Below, in pieces: positions 8,139-15,284 of a stretch of DNA of 64,000 nucleotides. Within the stretch, counting starts at the first letter, position 1; every line of letters begins with the position of its first letter. The notes beneath the pieces were generated by a model. It had not been told where the DNA came from, did no database searches, and saw only the letters and a program-made list of their open reading frames with translations. A program made the position numbers and the translations under genes. Origin of the DNA: Massilia sp. TS11 (lineage in GTDB: Bacteria; Pseudomonadota; Gammaproteobacteria; Burkholderiales; Burkholderiaceae_D); NCBI RefSeq assembly GCF_022012445.1, contig NZ_JAKLTS010000010.1:82432-146431 (forward strand). Reading direction: 5' to 3'.

Positions 8139-8286
8139 CACTAACAAATCACTAACGATTTACTAACAAGTGGATGCACTTCGGATGTGTTTCACTAACA
8201 AAAAACTTACAAACACCCAACAAAAAACTTACATCGACTCCACAAAAAACTTACATCGCACCACAAAAAATCGACAAAAAACTTAC
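8139..8286. repeat. Phased iteron array, possible replication origin or RHH operator
   Basis: Three 11-bp tandem units (CACTAACAAAT, CACTAACGATT, TACTAACAAGT) run from 8139 to 8171. Then the 13-mer ACAAAAAACTTAC occurs at 8198, 8220 and 8242, exactly 22 bases apart, and again at 8274, with a partial copy at 8263. The 22-bp spacing equals two turns of DNA and twice the first repeat length, so all copies face nearly one side of the helix. This is typical of iteron origins and of cooperative ribbon-helix-helix operators. The surrounding 7905-8351 interval has no gene. Confidence 0.8.
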
Positions 8287-8351
8287 GTTGCAGCGGTCCC
8301 TACCGTGACGGCGCGGGCCATCCAAAATCAGAGCGTGTACACGACGTGAAT

Positions 8352-8645
8352 TCAAAGGACATCAGGCGAGAGCGGCGGGCGTGACGCAAGCCAGCGAAGC
8401 ATCATCAGGGCGCGATGATTGCCCCGACTACGAGGTGGCCTTGGGGGCTTGAGGCCCTGGTCGCGGTATGCGACTTTGATGTCATCCCAAGTCCTGCCCA
8501 ACAGCGCCATGGCGTCCGGCAATGAGTTGGCCTCGGCCTTGGCGCTCGGGTAATCAGTGAGACGGACGAGAAACCAGACCTTCCCTCCCCTGACCGACTC
8601 GAACACCTCGACCTTAAAGCCATCGATTCGCTTCATTTGTTTCAC
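8352..8645 (-). CDS. Hypothetical 97-residue protein downstream of trbL
   Basis: An unrecognised soluble basic protein: FKVEVFESVRGGKVWFLVRL, then a helix SAKAEANSLPDAMALLG and a proline/arginine-rich tail (LKPPRPPRSRGNH). I chose the GTG at 8645 because AAAGGG lies 5 bases upstream. The ATG at 8636 is an alternative, and a longer reading to 8744 would run into trbL. The first 30 bases lie just downstream of or around the trbL stop, so it is probably translated from the trb transcript. Confidence 0.55.
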   Translation of the reverse strand: MKQMKRIDGFKVEVFESVRGGKVWFLVRLTDYPSAKAEANSLPDAMALLGRTWDDIKVAYRDQGLKPPRPPRSRGNHRALMMLRWLASRPPLSPDVL

Positions 8646-8673
8646 GTCTGCCCTTTCGTTCGACTCAGTCGTG

Positions 8674-10248
8674 TCATTCGTCGCTGTGGTGAGTCTGGAT
8701 ACCTGCCCCGCCGCCGTCCGTTTTTTGCATCTCATCCAAAACACGCTGCGCCGCGTCGATGCTCCTGCTGGCAGCGGTCGGGCTGGCAGGCGCTGGCGGC
8801 TGTCCTAGCTCTTTGGTGTGGTGCTCTGGTGCGCCGATTGCCGGTGCTGCTGGCGCTGCTGGTGCGGCCGCCACCGGCGGCGCTGGCGGCGTTGCGCGTT
8901 CGGGCTGACTGGTCGGCGACGACACCTGGCTCGCGGCGCTGGCCTGAAGTGCTGGCGCAGACGCGGGCGGCTGCAACTGATTTTCCGCACGGGCCTGCCC
9001 AGCGGTCGATGCGACGCTGCTCGGCGCGGCAGTTGGTGCTGGCGGTTGGGCCTGGCCCGGGCCAGTTGTTTGTGAAGCGCCTGTTGTGGTGCCGGGATTC
9101 ACTGCGCCGGTCGTACTGCCCGCTGGCGAAATGGCGCTACCGCTCATGCCAGGAACCGAGGCAGCGATACCAGGGGCGGCTTGGCTAACACCCCTTCCCA
9201 TACCAGTAGCGGCGCTAATTGCGTCGGAACCGGCTTGTATCGCCGAGCTGACGCTACCCGTAGCTTTTCCGCCGGCCGCGTAGATGCCGCCGGCGGCGGC
9301 AGCGATAGCGCCACCGCCAGCAACCACCGCGCCAACACCATCGGCCGCCGATGTCGAAGCGGCTCCGCCCAACAGGTCTGACGCCAAGGTAGGCACCTTC
9401 ATTGCCAAGACCAGCAGCATCACAGAGCCCGCCAGGACGGTCCAGATTGGCGTCAGATCGGTCAGGGAGAGCTTGGCAATCTCTGTGCCGAAATCTGCGG
9501 CCAATCCGGTCCCTACAGCGATAACGAAGTAGATGGCGAGGAATCGGATGCCGTAAACCAGGGGCGTCGTAATGATCTTCATGGCGATGTCCTTCGTCCA
9601 CTTCATCACACCGAAGGCCAAAGCAATCGGATAAACGGCGAGGTAGAACCACAGCTGAATCCAGGCGACCGCGAACTGTGCGGCCAGCATCCCGAAGCAC
9701 ACGATGATGATGATGAGCGAGCCGCCGACAAGGAAGGCCGCAAACGGATTGGTCATGGCCGCCACGCCGGCCGGCACGGGTATGCCGGCGATGCTGGCAT
9801 TGTCGGCCAGCTTGGACATCATTAAGTTCACCAAGTCGATGCCTTGCCAAAAGACCTCGCCGGGGCTGATCGCAGAGGTGTGCGCGCCGTCCTTGCCGAT
9901 CTGGATGAAGCTGTTGACCACCGATAGCGGAATGTTGGGGTTATTCATCACCCAGAGAATCAGGCCCATCCACATCGAGCGCATGATGACGACCGTGAGC
10001 ATCTCCACGGCGTCAGCGCCTTTCAAGAGTCGGGCGATGATGGCCCACGCCAGGTCAGCGGCGAAGAGCTTGTAGCACAGCGACAGCGCTATCGAGGTGA
10101 TGTTCGCCCCGAACACGGTTGCGGCATCACGGTACTTGTTCATGATTGTGCCGAGGTCATATCCGGTTGGAGTGTCGGCAAACGCCGGCGATGTCAGAAG
10201 CAGCAGGCCGGCCAGCAACAGAAGGCGGGCTTTTGAGGTACTGGTCAT
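8674..10248 (-). CDS. trbL: P-type conjugative transfer protein TrbL
   Basis: A 524-residue polytopic membrane protein of the VirB6/TrbL family, the inner-membrane part of conjugative type IV secretion channels. It has a signal-like N-terminus (ARLLLLAGLLLLTSPAFA), then six or so hydrophobic segments, e.g. AAFLVGGSLIIIIVCFGMLA, FAVAWIQLWFYLAVYPIALA and FLAIYFVIAVGTGLA. The last 240 residues are a Ala/Pro/Ser/Gly-rich low-complexity tail, common in TrbL. The preferred ATG at 10248 has AAGGA six bases before it; another in-frame ATG sits two codons earlier. Only trbJ and a trbK-like gene accompany it, so no working channel can be made from this locus. Confidence 0.88.
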   Translation of the reverse strand: MTSTSKARLLLLAGLLLLTSPAFADTPTGYDLGTIMNKYRDAATVFGANITSIALSLCYKLFAADLAWAIIARLLKGADAVEMLTVVIMRSMWMGLILWVMNNPNIPLSVVNSFIQIGKDGAHTSAISPGEVFWQGIDLVNLMMSKLADNASIAGIPVPAGVAAMTNPFAAFLVGGSLIIIIVCFGMLAAQFAVAWIQLWFYLAVYPIALAFGVMKWTKDIAMKIITTPLVYGIRFLAIYFVIAVGTGLAADFGTEIAKLSLTDLTPIWTVLAGSVMLLVLAMKVPTLASDLLGGAASTSAADGVGAVVAGGGAIAAAAGGIYAAGGKATGSVSSAIQAGSDAISAATGMGRGVSQAAPGIAASVPGMSGSAISPAGSTTGAVNPGTTTGASQTTGPGQAQPPAPTAAPSSVASTAGQARAENQLQPPASAPALQASAASQVSSPTSQPERATPPAPPVAAAPAAPAAPAIGAPEHHTKELGQPPAPASPTAASRSIDAAQRVLDEMQKTDGGGAGIQTHHSDE

Positions 10249-10266
10249 GTTCATTCCTTGATCCGG

Positions 10267-10479
10267 TTAGAACGACTTGAAGCCGCTTTCGCCAGGCTTG
10301 CGCACGGTTTTCTTATCGCCGCCTTGCTTCATCATTTCTTGGGTGGCCTTGTTCGCGGCGTTCCGCTGTTCAGTCACCATTTGGGCTTCCGGCTTGTCGC
10401 AGCTAGTCAGCACCGACGCCAGGCAAACGATGGCGATTGCGAGGCCGAGGGAAAGGAATTTTTTTTGGTTGAAGGTCAT
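10267..10479 (-). CDS. trbK: TrbK-like small lipoprotein (entry exclusion type)
   Basis: A 70-residue protein with a short basic N-terminus, a hydrophobic stretch (LSLGLAIAIVCLASVLT) and a lipobox ending at Cys27 (VLTSC), then a charged Lys/Gln-rich mature part. Size, lipobox and position between trbJ and trbL match TrbK/EexN-type proteins, which block entry of related plasmids. Its last 13 residues, TVRKPGESGFKSF, closely resemble the end of TrbJ next door (TVRQPGSSNFKSF), which is unexpected for unrelated proteins. It lies 24 bases after trbJ and 18 bases before the trbL start. Confidence 0.75.
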   Translation of the reverse strand: MTFNQKKFLSLGLAIAIVCLASVLTSCDKPEAQMVTEQRNAANKATQEMMKQGGDKKTVRKPGESGFKSF

Positions 10480-10503
10480 GATCTTGCCCCTGATGGCGAG
10501 TGC

Positions 10504-11265
10504 TTAGAACGACTTGAAATTGCTGCTGCCGGGTTGGCGCACAGTCCCGTTACCCTGCTTCATGAACGTTTGGGCGGCGTCCACCTGGTCGGCTTGCATT
10601 TGCGCTTGGCCGGCCATGAACGAGTTCTGCGCTTGCATCTGCGCCATATAGAGCTGACGCAGCTTCTGCAGCTGGTCCACGGTGGCCGAGGCCACCATGT
10701 TCCCGGCCTGCAGTGCCTGTAGCGAGCCTTGTGACCCGGCCGACATGCTTTGAATTTGCTGTAGCGCAGCTCGCTCATTGGCGAACTGCGACGACTGCAA
10801 GCCGGCGGCCTGAAGGGCCGAATTCAAGCCGTCCAGCTGAGTCTGCACCAGGCCCTGGAATTGCCCACCGAAGTTAGTGCTTCCGGCCGATCTAGAAAAA
10901 CCAGGGAATCGCTGCTTGAAGAGCTGGTCGATGTTCCTACCGGCGTAGGACAAGGCAGCCGTCTTGTTCACGAGGTCGGCCAGCGCGGCTAGCTCCTGCT
11001 GTGCCTGGCCCCAGGTTTGCGTCGGGGTGGTCAGTAGGTTCTTCAGTTGCTGCTGGGAGTGCTGAACCGCCGTGATCGTGTTCTGAACCTGCTGGTACAT
11101 CTGCGCTGATTGGTTGACCAGTTCAACATTGTTGAGAATCTGTGTAACTTCGGTTGAGCCGCCGAAGCCAGCAACGCTGCCGGCGTTGGCGCTAGTGCCA
11201 AGCGCGACCGTCAGGACTAGGACGATGGCGGTCCAGGGTCTAAGTGTGAACTTCAGCATTAACAT
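10504..11265 (-). CDS. trbJ: P-type conjugative transfer protein TrbJ
   Basis: A 253-residue exported protein of the VirB5/TrbJ family, a minor pilus component. The signal peptide spans about residues 1-29 (AIVLVLTVALGTSANA). The mature part is a long helical, Gln-rich coiled coil (QMYQQVQNTITAVQHSQQQL), and later LNSALQAAGLQSSQFANERA. AAAGGA before the ATG at 11265 supports the start, which overlaps the end of the upstream HTH gene by 26 bases. The C-terminus shares a tail with the trbK-like protein. Residual part of a trb operon. Confidence 0.85.
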   Translation of the reverse strand: MLMLKFTLRPWTAIVLVLTVALGTSANAGSVAGFGGSTEVTQILNNVELVNQSAQMYQQVQNTITAVQHSQQQLKNLLTTPTQTWGQAQQELAALADLVNKTAALSYAGRNIDQLFKQRFPGFSRSAGSTNFGGQFQGLVQTQLDGLNSALQAAGLQSSQFANERAALQQIQSMSAGSQGSLQALQAGNMVASATVDQLQKLRQLYMAQMQAQNSFMAGQAQMQADQVDAAQTFMKQGNGTVRQPGSSNFKSF

Positions 11266-12151
11266 GGTTGTCGTTCCTTTGGGTGTGCGGTTGATTAAGC
11301 AGCGAATGACGTCGATGTTCGAGACGAGCCTTGATGGCTGGAGGCAGAGTGGAAACGAATTCGGCGAACTGATCGGAGTTCATTTGCCGCATGCTCTCGT
11401 CGGCGGTAGCCTGGCTTCTTGCTAGCTCCACTTGGTTGAAATGATGGAGGTCTTTCAGTTTCCTGGCGTTCTCCCGAGCCTCTTTGACGCTCAATCCATC
11501 GGAGAGCGAAAACTTGTCCAAATTTGAAATTAAATACTTCGCAAGAGCGATGACTCCTGACTTTAGTTTTCCCTTAGTTCTCTTGCCTTCAAGCTCATCC
11601 AAGATGTCCTGCCGAACTTCAATCGGCGCACGCTCGATTAGTGCCTGCAATTTGGATTTTTCTGTTTCTGGAAGTGCAGGGAAGTGCAGGCCTATCGCGC
11701 TGTCTAGTTGTGTAGTTCTTGATGACTTGAGTCCTTGTTTCGTCTTAGTTCTTATTAGCTTCGGTTTTCTCGAATCCGGATTTCCCGTGACCGGAGCATC
11801 CGTGTTCGGATTTTCCGACTTCGGTGGCAATTCATTAGCCTCCACTGAAAACGGAACGTCCGTCACATGCCACGTCGTACAAGAGAACGTGCCTGAGGGA
11901 TGTCGTTCGAACCGAATGCTCAGGTATCCGACTTCTTGCAGCTCTTGAAGCCCTGAGCGCGTCGCGTCGCGTCCTGTCGGACGTTGCGCTGCAAGATGTT
12001 TCAGGCGAAGTCGGAAGTCGGGCGGTAGGTGCAGAAGGTAGGTCAGCAAGCCAAGCGCCTTCCAAGACAATCGGCAGTCCGAGATGACCGCATTGTCGAG
12101 AACAGTGAAGTTCGTCCGCAGCTTGCGTCGGACAATGACGTGATCGCTCAT
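11240..12151 (-). CDS. Helix-turn-helix protein, plasmid/island replication-type
   Basis: A 303-residue protein. Residues 1-95 look like a winged helix: KLRTNFTVLDNAVISDCRLS, ALGLLTYLLHLPPDFRLRLK, and GLQELQEVGYLSIRF followed by a beta wing. This layout is seen in phage and island replication (RepO-like) and helix-turn-helix proteins. A Pro/Asn/Lys linker (about 110-145) joins a helical C-terminal domain with ALIERAPIEVRQDILDELEG. It overlaps the upstream small gene by 4 bases (ATGA) and trbJ by 26, so three to five genes here form one leftward operon. Exact role not known. Confidence 0.65.
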   Translation of the reverse strand: MSDHVIVRRKLRTNFTVLDNAVISDCRLSWKALGLLTYLLHLPPDFRLRLKHLAAQRPTGRDATRSGLQELQEVGYLSIRFERHPSGTFSCTTWHVTDVPFSVEANELPPKSENPNTDAPVTGNPDSRKPKLIRTKTKQGLKSSRTTQLDSAIGLHFPALPETEKSKLQALIERAPIEVRQDILDELEGKRTKGKLKSGVIALAKYLISNLDKFSLSDGLSVKEARENARKLKDLHHFNQVELARSQATADESMRQMNSDQFAEFVSTLPPAIKARLEHRRHSLLNQPHTQRNDNHVNAEVHT

Positions 12152-12369
12152 TGGCTCGTCACGTCGTCCAAAATTTGGCTGATTACGCTGGCTTTGAAGA
12201 GAATGCGCCGGCCGATCTTTACGCGAGCTGGGCGCAGCTTGTTGGCGAAGTCATTATTGCCAGCGAGGGAAACTCGGAGGCCCTCCGCGCTGCGGCAAAA
12301 AAGCTCGGCGCAGTCGCGAAGGGAAAGTAGTACGCCGTAGCGCTGAACGAGCATTTCTTCGGTGGTCAT
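12148..12369 (-). CDS. Small helix-turn-helix (excisionase/AlpA-like) protein
   Basis: A 73-residue protein: MTTEEMLVQRYGVLLSLRDC, then AELFCRSAEGLRVSLAG, and a beta wing with VKIGRRILFKAS followed by a short helix ISQILDDV. The 'K-I-G-R-R-x-x-F' wing is typical of MerR-like excisionase or AlpA domains. I use the ATG at 12369 because GGAG lies 7 bases upstream; a longer reading to 12426 lacks a ribosome binding site. Its stop overlaps the start of the next gene (ATGA). It may control the operon or assist excision, although it lies 1.7 kb from the integrase. Confidence 0.6.
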   Translation of the reverse strand: MTTEEMLVQRYGVLLSLRDCAELFCRSAEGLRVSLAGNNDFANKLRPARVKIGRRILFKASVISQILDDVTSQ

Positions 12370-13015
12370 GTTGCGGCTCCAAGTTTTGGTTTGCCGAACA
12401 GTAAATTGCCGAAATATGCCGGTCAATTGGCGAAGAATTACGACTGTTACGTAATCTTTCGCAATATGTTGGTTCTCTGATAACGGTAAAAAGGTAGGCT
12501 CAAAATCAATTTTCCCGACATCTATGCGCCTACCAAATTTCGCAAAATGTTTTTGAAAATCAACGGTTTATTAGGGGTGAGTTACTATAAATGCAATTAT
12601 AGCGCGAATTATTGTCAAATCTCGAAATCCGACGTTACAATTTGTTTCAATTATTTGAGCTCATGGCGGCGCTGATTCTGGGGTCGCCGTCGTTCGGATG
12701 GTCGGCCGGGAGTGCCGCTGTCGGTAATTGGTAGCGCTCTCGAATTTCTGTGGCCCATCCTGGCGCATTTTGGTGAACTGATTTCGGTCAAAAAGACGTG
12801 GCCCGCTCCCGTAACCGTGAAAAGGTTCCCTATGAAAGCTGCCTTTTCGTGAACTGAAAATTTCCGATATATACGAAATTTTCGTGTCGTAACACTTTGA
12901 ATTTAAATGCAAAAAGTCGAATTCTTTTAGGAAATTAATCGGAACGCTTTCTAGAAACAGCTGTGCCGATTCCCTAAACTTGGTAGCACATCCATAACCA
13001 AGAAAGGGATGCACT
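12370..13015. promoter_or_regulatory. AT-rich control region with three inverted repeats
   Basis: This 646-base gap between divergent operons has no convincing gene. It contains ATTACG/CGTAAT (12437-12455), GGTAGGC/GCCTACC (12493-12499 with 12528-12534), and a perfect 9-bp repeat GAAAATTTC/GAAATTTTC with a 10-base spacer (12856-12883). Two related segments, TTTCGCAATATGTT (about 12458) and TTTCGCAAAATGTT (about 12538), are direct repeats. These are plausible operators for the leftward HTH operon and the rightward Rep-like operon. The opposite-strand reading frame over the right part has no coding character. Confidence 0.6.
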
Positions 13016-13168
13016 ATGGACGCTGCTAACAAGTTGTTGAACGCCATTCTTAATATCCACGATTCGCAAACCCAGCTATTTGTGCTGGCAACAGGATCAC
13101 TCGCAATTGCCGGCCTTGCGCTGTACGTCGTGTTGCTCGCGATCAAGCACGGAGGTAAGCGCGAATGA
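13016..13168 (+). CDS. Small single-span membrane protein (50 residues)
   Basis: A short gene with AAAGGGA 7 bases before its ATG. The product starts MDAANKLLNAILNIHDSQ and has one clear membrane helix (LFVLATGSLAIAGLALYVVL), then a basic end LAIKHGGKRE. The stop overlaps the start of the Rep-like gene (ATGA), which implies translational coupling. The ribosome binding site and overlap support it as real. Function unknown; candidates are a membrane tether for replication or a toxin-like peptide, neither testable by eye. Confidence 0.7.
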   Translation: MDAANKLLNAILNIHDSQTQLFVLATGSLAIAGLALYVVLLAIKHGGKRE

Positions 13169-13929
13169 GCAGGCTTCCCTACGCCAAAATGCCGTCGCGC
13201 TGGGCGCGCAAGGAGCCCGAATGGTTTTTTGGTGAATTCGGCCCGGAGGGCTACGTCGAGGTTCCCGGCGTGCGGGACGAGAAGGGCAACCCCGGCTGGG
13301 TACTTGGATCGCTACACGAGCTGCAATGGCGACGAGTGAAGGGCGGGGGTACTGCTGCCATCCTGATTCTGTTCGCGCTATCCATCATCTCGAATCAAAA
13401 GCAAAGAAGAGACGGGTTGCGCAAGGACGATACGGTTGCAGCAACCTATGAGGAAATTCAGGCCGTGCTACCGATATCGCGTGCCTTGGTGGCCAGGGGG
13501 CTGATGCACTTGAAACGTCTAGGTGCTATTACCGTGCAGCGTGACGGCCGGCGCAGCATCTATGCGCTGGCTGGCATCGACGAACCAGGTGAATGGTGCG
13601 AACTACCGCAAGCCCATCTGCTCGAACGCCGGGAATACCTGCAGCGGCTGCAGCACTTCGTCAATGAAATCAAGAACCCAAGGTCGCTCCATGCCATGAA
13701 GTTGTATATGCTGCTATTGGCGTTCCGCGCGAATCGAGATAACATCGCACGCATGAGCTATGATCATATTAAGGACTACACGGGACTGCGGCGTGAGGAT
13801 ACCGCACTTGCGATCCAGGCGCTGATCGGTGCAGGTCTGGTCCGCATCGTAAGCGACGAAGAGAAGCCTCGGCGTAAGGGTGACGCCATGCACAACCGCT
13901 ATTTCATACTCGGCTTAGCTGCCGCCTGA
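13165..13929 (+). CDS. Two-winged-helix protein, putative plasmid-type replication initiator
   Basis: A 254-residue protein. Residues 55-130 form one winged helix: TAAILILFALSIISNQKQR, TYEEIQAVLPISRALVARGL and HLKRLGAITVQRDGRRSIY. Residues 165-250 form a second: HAMKLYMLLLAFRAN, MSYDHIKDYTGLRREDTALA and LIGAGLVRIVSD, ending NRYFILGLAA. Duplicated winged helices are the architecture of iteron-binding initiators such as Rep_3 proteins, but I see no decisive family motif. It is translationally coupled to the 50-residue membrane protein. The iteron array lies 5 kb away, so the link between them is only a hypothesis. A general transcription regulator is the alternative. Confidence 0.6.
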   Translation: MSRLPYAKMPSRWARKEPEWFFGEFGPEGYVEVPGVRDEKGNPGWVLGSLHELQWRRVKGGGTAAILILFALSIISNQKQRRDGLRKDDTVAATYEEIQAVLPISRALVARGLMHLKRLGAITVQRDGRRSIYALAGIDEPGEWCELPQAHLLERREYLQRLQHFVNEIKNPRSLHAMKLYMLLLAFRANRDNIARMSYDHIKDYTGLRREDTALAIQALIGAGLVRIVSDEEKPRRKGDAMHNRYFILGLAAA

Positions 13930-14028
13930 CGATCCCGCGTCAGTCCATATGACATATCAGGGCCAGAGCACTAGCATCAACGACTGTGCAGGGAAGGCTT
14001 CATGCCTATCCCCTGTCATCATTCTGGG

Positions 14029-15081
14029 CTAGGCTTGCCGTGGCTTCTTCAAAGCGTCCAGCTTAGAGACTAGGTCTTCGGCGCGTAAATGGGTATAGCG
14101 ACGGAGCATCTGCATGGACTTGTGCCCACTAATGGAGGCAACTTCTTGGTCGCTCAGTCCGCCCTCTACAAGTCGGCTTACAGCCTCATGACGAAGATCG
14201 TGAAAATGTAGGTCGTCGATCCCGAGCGATTCCTTTATGCCCGCCCAAGTCTTGGTGAACTGATAGGGCCGGCGTTCGCCATCCTTGCCAGGTTCGCCGA
14301 AGAACACAAGGTCACAATCTTTCGGACGTAATGGATTTTCGAGCGCCGCTTTCAGTGCGGTGGTTGCGGCTGCAGTCAGGGGTACTGTACGAGCAGAGTC
14401 ATTCTTAGTGTCGGTTAGGCGCACGACACGCAATGCCAGGTCGACTTGCGCCTTCCGCAAGTTCAAAATCTCCGATTGGCGCATGCCGGTCTCGATGGCA
14501 ATGTGGACGATCCAGCCTAACATCGGATTGCTGTGCTGCTCAACGGCTTCCATCAATCGCTTCTCTTCGTCTGCATTTAGGCGACGGTCGCGCCCTTTAC
14601 CTGGGCTGGGCTTACGGATCGCAGCGACGGGGTTGTGCGTGAGGCCTAGACCCCATTCTTGGATGGCGACGGTGAAGAGGTTACTGAGCATCGCCAGCTC
14701 GATTCGCACGGTGTTGTTCGATTTGCCAGCGGCGACACGATGATCGCGGTACGAAGCGACCAGGTCGTTTGATAGCGCGGCCATTGAATATTTGCCGAGG
14801 AAGCCGATCAGATGCTCGGCGGTGATTTTCTCGCTGCGTTGCGTAGTAGGCTTCTTCGTTGGAGTGACTTCGCGCAGATAGCGTTCAAGTGCTTCCGTCA
14901 CTGTCAGGCGCTCGGCGCCGGCGCGTGAGATGTACACGCCGCGCACCATCTCATCTTCTGCGCTACGCGCCCAATCCGTGGCGTCGCGTTTGGTGCGGAA
15001 AGTCTTGGAAGTGATCGGCCATCCTTGCTTGCGGATGATGGCCTTCCAAGTGCCTGCGTCGGTCTTAACGAATGTCGCCAT
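14029..15081 (-). CDS. int: Tyrosine site-specific integrase of the element
   Basis: A 350-residue phage-type integrase. An N-terminal arm-binding domain (ATFVKTDAGTWKAIIRKQGW) and a SAM-like core-binding domain (VTEALERYLREVTPTKK) lead to the catalytic domain. This carries Arg in IETGMRQSEIL, Lys in LTDTKNDSARTVPL, the H-x-x-R pair in FHDLRHEAVSRL, His in SISGHKSMQ and the nucleophile Tyr in LRRYTHLR. All five are present, so it should be active. It sits about 110 bases from the intact tRNA-Thr and reads away from it, the usual layout for enzymes that recombine in tRNA genes. The gap 13930-14028 has no gene. Confidence 0.93.
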   Translation of the reverse strand: MATFVKTDAGTWKAIIRKQGWPITSKTFRTKRDATDWARSAEDEMVRGVYISRAGAERLTVTEALERYLREVTPTKKPTTQRSEKITAEHLIGFLGKYSMAALSNDLVASYRDHRVAAGKSNNTVRIELAMLSNLFTVAIQEWGLGLTHNPVAAIRKPSPGKGRDRRLNADEEKRLMEAVEQHSNPMLGWIVHIAIETGMRQSEILNLRKAQVDLALRVVRLTDTKNDSARTVPLTAAATTALKAALENPLRPKDCDLVFFGEPGKDGERRPYQFTKTWAGIKESLGIDDLHFHDLRHEAVSRLVEGGLSDQEVASISGHKSMQMLRRYTHLRAEDLVSKLDALKKPRQA

Positions 15082-15142
15082 GAAGCCCCTGTGATCTGTG
15101 TCTGTACCTAAAGTGTACCTTTTCGAGATTCACAAAGACAAA

Positions 15143-15169
15143 TGCCTTAGACCGCTATGGTCTAAGGCA
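15143..15169 (-). terminator. Element-supplied terminator behind tRNA-Thr
   Basis: An 11-bp perfect stem (TGCCTTAGACC with GGTCTAAGGCA, loop GCTAT) lies 20 bases beyond the tRNA 3' end and is followed on the minus strand by a T-rich run. It is inside the element, so it replaces the original tRNA terminator, now at 1185-1219. Confidence 0.8.
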
Positions 15170-15189
15170 CTGTTTTCAAAGCTAATTTC

Positions 15190-15265
15190 TGGTGCCGGCT
15201 ACCCGAATCGAACGGGTCACCTGATGATTACAAATCAACTGCTCTACCTAATGAGCTAAGCCGGC
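15190..15265 (-). tRNA. tRNA-Thr (anticodon TGT), CCA encoded
   Basis: The 76 bases fold as a cloverleaf. The acceptor stem is GCCGGCT with AGCCGGC, the D-arm contains GCTCATTAGGTAGAGC, the anticodon loop TTTGTAA carries TGT, and the T-arm is ACCCG-TTCGATT-CGGGT, ending ACCA. The anticodon stem GTTGA/TCATC has one T-T mismatch. The 3' 46 bases are duplicated at 1228-1273, which shows the element crossed over in or near the anticodon loop and rebuilt this gene. Confidence 0.95.
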
Positions 15266-15284
15266 GAATCGGGCGGATTATAGC

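Larger units (their letters stand above)
1228..15235. mobile_element. Integrative element of about 14 kb inserted in tRNA-Thr
   Basis: The borders are the tRNA 3'-half repeats at 1228-1273 and 15190-15235. A tyrosine recombinase (14029-15081) lies next to the intact tRNA, as in most tRNA-targeting islands. The interior is visibly richer in A and T than the flanks. It holds plasmid-type parts (iterons, trbJ/K/L, a Rep-like gene, a ribbon-helix-helix/zinc-ribbon protein) and defence-like cargo. No relaxase, coupling protein or type IV secretion ATPase is present, so it cannot transfer itself by conjugation. Most likely it is a decayed or mobilisable plasmid-derived element. Confidence 0.88.

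Noticed and set aside
8139..8286. Possible CRISPR array
   Set aside because: The repeats are 11-13 bases at 22-base spacing with no room for spacers of 30 or so, and there are no cas genes. It fits iterons.
12661..13146. 161-codon minus-strand frame in the element control region
   Set aside because: It has no ribosome binding site or family features and covers the inverted repeats plus the small membrane-protein gene, which has a good ribosome binding site.
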